Source of the DNA: Candidatus Peregrinibacteria bacterium
Lineage (GTDB): Bacteria; Patescibacteriota; Gracilibacteria; UBA1369; UM-FILTER-53-11
Assembly (NCBI GenBank): GCA_016186205.1
Contig: JACPMA010000017.1
Location: forward strand, 1 to 64,000
DNA length: 64,000 nt
Direction: 5' to 3'
The translations under genes were made by a program, and so were the position numbers. Shown in pieces: positions 61,230 to 64,000 of this stretch (its first letter is position 1; each line of letters starts with the position of its first letter). Below the pieces are notes generated by a model that worked only from the letters and a program-made list of their open reading frames with translations, was not told the DNA's origin and made no database searches.

Positions 61230-62342
61230 CTACAACCCGAGCAATACCGCCGCAATCCACGGAAATGCCACGGTTACGTCGCTCTGGATAATTTGGTAGT
61301 AACTTTTTGTCGAGAGTTTGTCCCAGGTGATTTTTTCTTTTCCGCCGGCGCCGGAATAGGAGCCGTATGACATTGGGGAGGAGCCGATTTCAATGAAGCC
61401 GGCCCAGTCGCGCACCTTAGGGAATTGGAGGTCGTGTTTGAGCGACGGTACGATACAAATTGGAAAATCGGCCGCAATGCCGCCGCCAAGCTGCAGAAAA
61501 GCGATCGAATGATTTTTTGCTGTTTCCATATACCAATCGTACATGTATGTGAAGTATTCGAGGCCGCTTTTCATAATATTTTGGTCGAGCACCGGCCCCC
61601 CGCCTGTGCGATATTTGCCGCTGTATGTGTAGCTCGCAAAAATATTTCCCATAGTTGAGTCTTCAAACCCCGGAATCACCACTGGAATATTTTTTTTGTA
61701 TGCCGCGTATGCCCAGCAGTCATTTTCGTTCGCAGCCGGATCCGGCTTTATGAGTTTTTCTTTAAAAAGCCGCCTGAAATATTCATGCGGAAAATAGCGT
61801 TCGCCTTTTTTCTGCGCTTGCTGCCACATTTTGAGCAAGTGCGGCTCCATAATTCGGACGCTTTCATCTTCCGGCAAAAATGTGTCTGTGATGCGGCGCA
61901 GCCCTGCATCGCGAAGCTCGGCTTCTTGCTCCGGAGTTAGTTCGGTATAGCGCGGGATGTATGCGTAGTGGGAGTGGGCGACGTATCGGTAATAGGATTC
62001 TTCGTGGTTCGCGGCAGTTGCGGAAATCAAATGCACTTTATTTTTTCGGATGAGTTCGGCGAGCATCACGCCGACTTGAAATGAGCTTAAGGCGCCCGCG
62101 ATCGTGACTGCCAATTTTCCTCCGCGGTCTAAATGATTTTTTAGCCAGAGCGCGGCCTGATAGGTTGCTCCGCCGTTGCAATGATTGAGGGTGCGCTCGG
62201 CAAACGCTGATACAGGCGTTTTACTTTTTGCCACATACGCGCCGAGCGTGCCGCTCGCTCCTTTTCCAGCGCCGGCACCGTTATGAATTACAATATGTTT
62301 TTTGAGGCCCGGCGAGAGTCGGCTGAATTTCGTCTTTTGCAT
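61230..62342 (-). CDS. Deoxyhypusine-synthase-like protein
   Basis: 370 aa from ATG 62342 (the track extends the frame to 62477 into aguB). DHS-family segments: CNGGATYQAALWLKNHL, NENDCWAYAAYKKNIPVVIPGFEDSTMGNIFASY, SIAFLQLGGGIAADFPICIVPS, and ITWDKLSTKSYY, where the Lys aligns with the catalytic lysine of DHS (SWGKI). Bacteria have no eIF5A, and some bacterial homologues act on free polyamines, for example homospermidine synthesis. With a putrescine route alongside, a polyamine aminobutyltransferase is the best guess. Confidence 0.85.
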   Translation of the reverse strand: MQKTKFSRLSPGLKKHIVIHNGAGAGKGASGTLGAYVAKSKTPVSAFAERTLNHCNGGATYQAALWLKNHLDRGGKLAVTIAGALSSFQVGVMLAELIRKNKVHLISATAANHEESYYRYVAHSHYAYIPRYTELTPEQEAELRDAGLRRITDTFLPEDESVRIMEPHLLKMWQQAQKKGERYFPHEYFRRLFKEKLIKPDPAANENDCWAYAAYKKNIPVVIPGFEDSTMGNIFASYTYSGKYRTGGGPVLDQNIMKSGLEYFTYMYDWYMETAKNHSIAFLQLGGGIAADFPICIVPSLKHDLQFPKVRDWAGFIEIGSSPMSYGSYSGAGGKEKITWDKLSTKSYYQIIQSDVTVAFPWIAAVLLGL

Positions 62343-62381
62343 GTGTATATAGTAATATCTGTATGCAGAATGAACAACCTT

Positions 62382-62416
62382 TAATAAAAAGGCTCGCCCG
62401 CAGCGGGCTCGCCTAT
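62382..62416 (+). repeat. GGCTCGCC start-codon-proximal element, aguB copy
   Basis: TAATAAAAAGGCTCGCCCGCAGCGGGCTCGCCTAT directly before ATG 62417. Two GGCTCGCC direct copies and an inner GCCCG-CAG-CGGGC hairpin. Same layout as the efp and pheT copies. Confidence 0.7.
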
Positions 62417-63265
62417 ATGAAAAAAATTGTAAAAATCGGCCTAGTTCAAATGGCTTGCAGTAAAGATGCGGATGCAAATCTTAAAAAAGCTGTTGCCGGA
62501 ATTGAAGATTGCGCTTCGCGCGGCGCGCAAATCATCTGCCTGCCGGAACTTTTTTTGAATCCTTATTTTTGCCAAGGACCGAAAGACGATCATTATTTTG
62601 ATTTGGCGGAAAAGATTCCCGGCCCAACTACGGATGCGCTCGCTAAACTCGCTCAAAAAACAAAAACCGTAATTCTATGCCCTTTATTTGAAAAAACAGC
62701 TGCAGGAAAATTTTTCAATTCCATTGCAGTGTTGAATACAGACGGAAAATTTCTCGGCACATACCGCAAAATGCATATTCCGTCGTTGCCGCCGGATTTT
62801 TATGCAGAAGATTATTATTTTGAAAAAGGGGAGGAGGGTTTTAAAGTTTTCGATACGGCCTACGCAAAAATTGGGCCTATGATTTGTTATGATCAATGGT
62901 TTCCGGAAGGGGCAAGAATCGCTGCAGCAAAAGGCGCGCAGATTTTATTTTATCCGACAGCCATCGGATGGCCGGTAAATCAATCGCAGGAAAAAAGCTC
63001 TGCTGAACATGAAGCATGGCAAATCACGCAGCGCAGTCACGGCATCGATAATAATGTATTTGTTTGCGCCGCGAATCGAGTTGGCCGCGAAGGAGATTTA
63101 AAATTCTGGGGTACTTCTTTTGTGAGTGATCCCTATGGTCGGGTTTTAGCAAAAGCTTCGATTGACCACGAAGAAAATCTCGTAGTTGCGTGCGATCTTT
63201 CGCTTATTGATGAGATGCGCAAGGAGTGGCCGTTTTTGGAAGAGAGACGCATTAAGTTAGCCTGA
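62417..63265 (+). CDS. aguB: N-carbamoylputrescine amidase
   Basis: 282 aa nitrilase-superfamily enzyme. The Glu-Lys-Cys triad is visible: LPELFLNPYFCQ (Glu), YRKMHIPSLPPDFYAEDYYFEKGEEGF (Lys), and GPMICYDQWFPEGAR (Cys). HIP.....YEKxYF and YDQWFPE are typical of N-carbamoylputrescine amidase, which yields putrescine, CO2 and ammonia. ATG 62417 is chosen over 62363, since the extra codons cover the GGCTCGCC element. agmatine deiminase follows at 63850. Confidence 0.92.
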   Translation: MKKIVKIGLVQMACSKDADANLKKAVAGIEDCASRGAQIICLPELFLNPYFCQGPKDDHYFDLAEKIPGPTTDALAKLAQKTKTVILCPLFEKTAAGKFFNSIAVLNTDGKFLGTYRKMHIPSLPPDFYAEDYYFEKGEEGFKVFDTAYAKIGPMICYDQWFPEGARIAAAKGAQILFYPTAIGWPVNQSQEKSSAEHEAWQITQRSHGIDNNVFVCAANRVGREGDLKFWGTSFVSDPYGRVLAKASIDHEENLVVACDLSLIDEMRKEWPFLEERRIKLA

Positions 63266-63788
63266 ATCCGATTGACTGTTTCGGTTTTTCTTCGACCGCC
63301 AATAATTTTTTAATGACGTCAAAGATTATACGAAACTGTTTATCGTATCTTTTTTCTAGCTTCTCAATTTTTTCCTTGAGTTCTCGGTGGGTTGCGAGCA
63401 TTTCCCTAAGTTTTGTAAAAGTGCGCATAATTTGGATATTAACTTGGATCGCGCGTTCGCTATTGAGTACGCTAGATAACATAGCTACACCCTGTTCAGT
63501 AAATGCGTAGGCATGATATCTTCTGCCTCCGTAACTTGAGGTCACAATTTGTGACCTCAAGTTTGAGGTCGCCATATATAATGACCAAATTTTCATTTCT
63601 CTATTATTTAGCCGAAACATAAAATCGGCCGGGAATCGTTTTATATTCCTCCGAACAGCCTGGTTTAACGCCTTTGTCTTGACGTCATATAAAGCGGCTA
63701 GATGATTGTCGAGTATTACTTTCTTTCCCCGAATCAAAAATATCTTCCTCTCTATTCTTGCATGCGGTAGTGTTATGGCGCGCGTCAT
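63252..63788 (-). CDS. ORF6N-domain protein
   Basis: 178 aa. IERKIFLIRGKKVILDNHLAALYDVKTKALNQAVRRNIKRFPADFMFRLNNREM and YAFTEQGVAMLSSVLNSERAIQVNIQIMRTF form the ORF6N domain found in phage and chromosomal regulators, followed by a coiled coil (REMLATHRELKEKIEKLEKRYDKQF). DNA binding is likely, target unknown. Placed between aguB and aguA on the opposite strand; its stop overlaps aguB by 14 bp. Phage-derived origin is probable. Confidence 0.88.
   Translation of the reverse strand: MTRAITLPHARIERKIFLIRGKKVILDNHLAALYDVKTKALNQAVRRNIKRFPADFMFRLNNREMKIWSLYMATSNLRSQIVTSSYGGRRYHAYAFTEQGVAMLSSVLNSERAIQVNIQIMRTFTKLREMLATHRELKEKIEKLEKRYDKQFRIIFDVIKKLLAVEEKPKQSIGFRLT
63535..63561. repeat. Inverted repeat CTTGAGGTCAC-AATTT-GTGACCTCAAG inside the ORF6N gene
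   Basis: Perfect 11-bp arms within the coding region; GTTTGAGGTCGCC right after it repeats part of one arm. It could be an internal binding site or an RNA hairpin. Confidence 0.6.
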
Positions 63789-63816
63789 AGAATACCAGGC
63801 AGTATATCAAAACAAG

Positions 63817-63837
63817 ATGAAATTTCTCTAAACTTTT
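63817..63837 (-). promoter_or_regulatory. Conserved upstream motif, ORF6N copy
   Basis: Minus strand AAAAGTTTAGAGAAATTTCAT, about 30 nt upstream of the ORF6N start, followed by TTGTTT and GATATACT. It also lies just before the aguA start on the other strand. Confidence 0.35.
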
Positions 63838-63849
63838 CATGAACTTTTT

Positions 63850-64000
63850 ATGACATATCAGATGCCCGCCGAGCGGGAGCCGCATATCGGTACGTGGCTC
63901 GCATGGCCGCATAATAAGGAACATTGGCCTGGAAAATTTGAACCAATTCCGCGCGTTTATTGTGAAATTGTTCGTGCGCTTCTGCAGGGCGGCGAGCGCG
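63850..64000 (+). CDS. aguA: Agmatine deiminase, N-terminus only
   Basis: Not in the ORF track because it runs off the window. From ATG 63850: MTYQMPAEREPHIGTWLAWPHNKEHWPGKFEPIPRVYCEIVRALLQGGER, which matches the start of agmatine deiminase (MPAEWxPHxxTWLAWPxNxxDWPG). It converts agmatine to N-carbamoylputrescine and ammonia. Its position 585 bp after aguB and the arginine decarboxylase at 33226 support a full arginine-to-putrescine path. Confidence 0.92.
   Translation, partial: MTYQMPAEREPHIGTWLAWPHNKEHWPGKFEPIPRVYCEIVRALLQGGER

Noticed and set aside
1-64000. UGA recoded as glycine (Gracilibacteria/Absconditabacteria code)
   Set aside because: prfB is intact with its UGA frameshift, and genes such as the lipoprotein and aguB end in TGA at the expected length.
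1-64000. CRISPR array or cas genes
   Set aside because: No regularly spaced direct repeats and no Cas-like ORF were seen.

Overview
The window looks like chromosomal DNA of a Patescibacteria (CPR) bacterium, probably Parcubacteria-like. I infer this from compact, mixed-strand housekeeping genes, small secreted or Ala-rich orphans, scarce Shine-Dalgarno sites, an EF-P without the usual lysine, archaeal-type NadM and a deoxyhypusine-synthase-like enzyme. TGA is a normal stop here: prfB carries the UGA frameshift and several genes end in TGA. The Gracilibacteria/Absconditabacteria UGA=Gly code is therefore excluded. No rRNA operon and no CRISPR array were seen.

Layout. 0-13 kb: peptide deformylase (cut by the window edge), a class III aminotransferase, prfB, a polysaccharide flippase, murD, RNase J, a T/G-rich intergenic region, dnaN, mfd and a repeat lipoprotein. 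14-21 kb: tmRNA, a VIT-type metal transporter, an NrnA-like phosphodiesterase, two secreted or wall-associated orphans, an IS with terminal inverted repeats and a transposase broken by TAG, then a small Fe-S group (IscA, NfuA-like). 21-30 kb: Wzy-like ligase, RdgB, two tRNA-Pro genes, DsbA-like thioredoxin, DUF3048 protein, EF-P, polysaccharide deacetylase and RluA. 30-41 kb, almost all on the minus strand: class A PBP, arginine decarboxylase, SLH protein, pheT, a PIN toxin-antitoxin pair, a Cys-rich repeat protein, pheS and unusual tRNA-like elements. 41-49 kb: HU, topA, a DUF6922/AbiEii pair, then a GC-rich island with an OPT transporter, and a GT2 glycosyltransferase. 49-64 kb: RelBE-like pair, a pmm-nadM-nadE-smpB cluster, DoxX, RelA-type synthetase overlapping a PAS-GAF sensor, a 1032-aa methyltransferase/glutamine-amidotransferase fusion, aquaporin, guanine deaminase, DHS-like enzyme, N-carbamoylputrescine amidase, ORF6N protein and the start of agmatine deiminase.

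How genes fit together. Arginine decarboxylase, agmatine deiminase and N-carbamoylputrescine amidase form a complete arginine-to-putrescine route, with a DHS-like enzyme next to it. ssrA and smpB give a complete trans-translation core. prfB, EF-P, pheS, pheT and two tRNA-Pro genes serve translation. murD, PBP1A, the flippase, the ligase and GT2 build the envelope.

Most unusual signals: the methyltransferase-GATase1 fusion; a GC-rich direct-repeat element just upstream of the start codons of efp, pheT and aguB; the foreign-looking OPT island with repeats at both edges; two CCA-ended tRNA-like elements; a 21-bp duplication of a tRNA-Pro 3' end; and three promoters whose -10 box sits exactly 6 nt before ATG, as expected for leaderless mRNAs.
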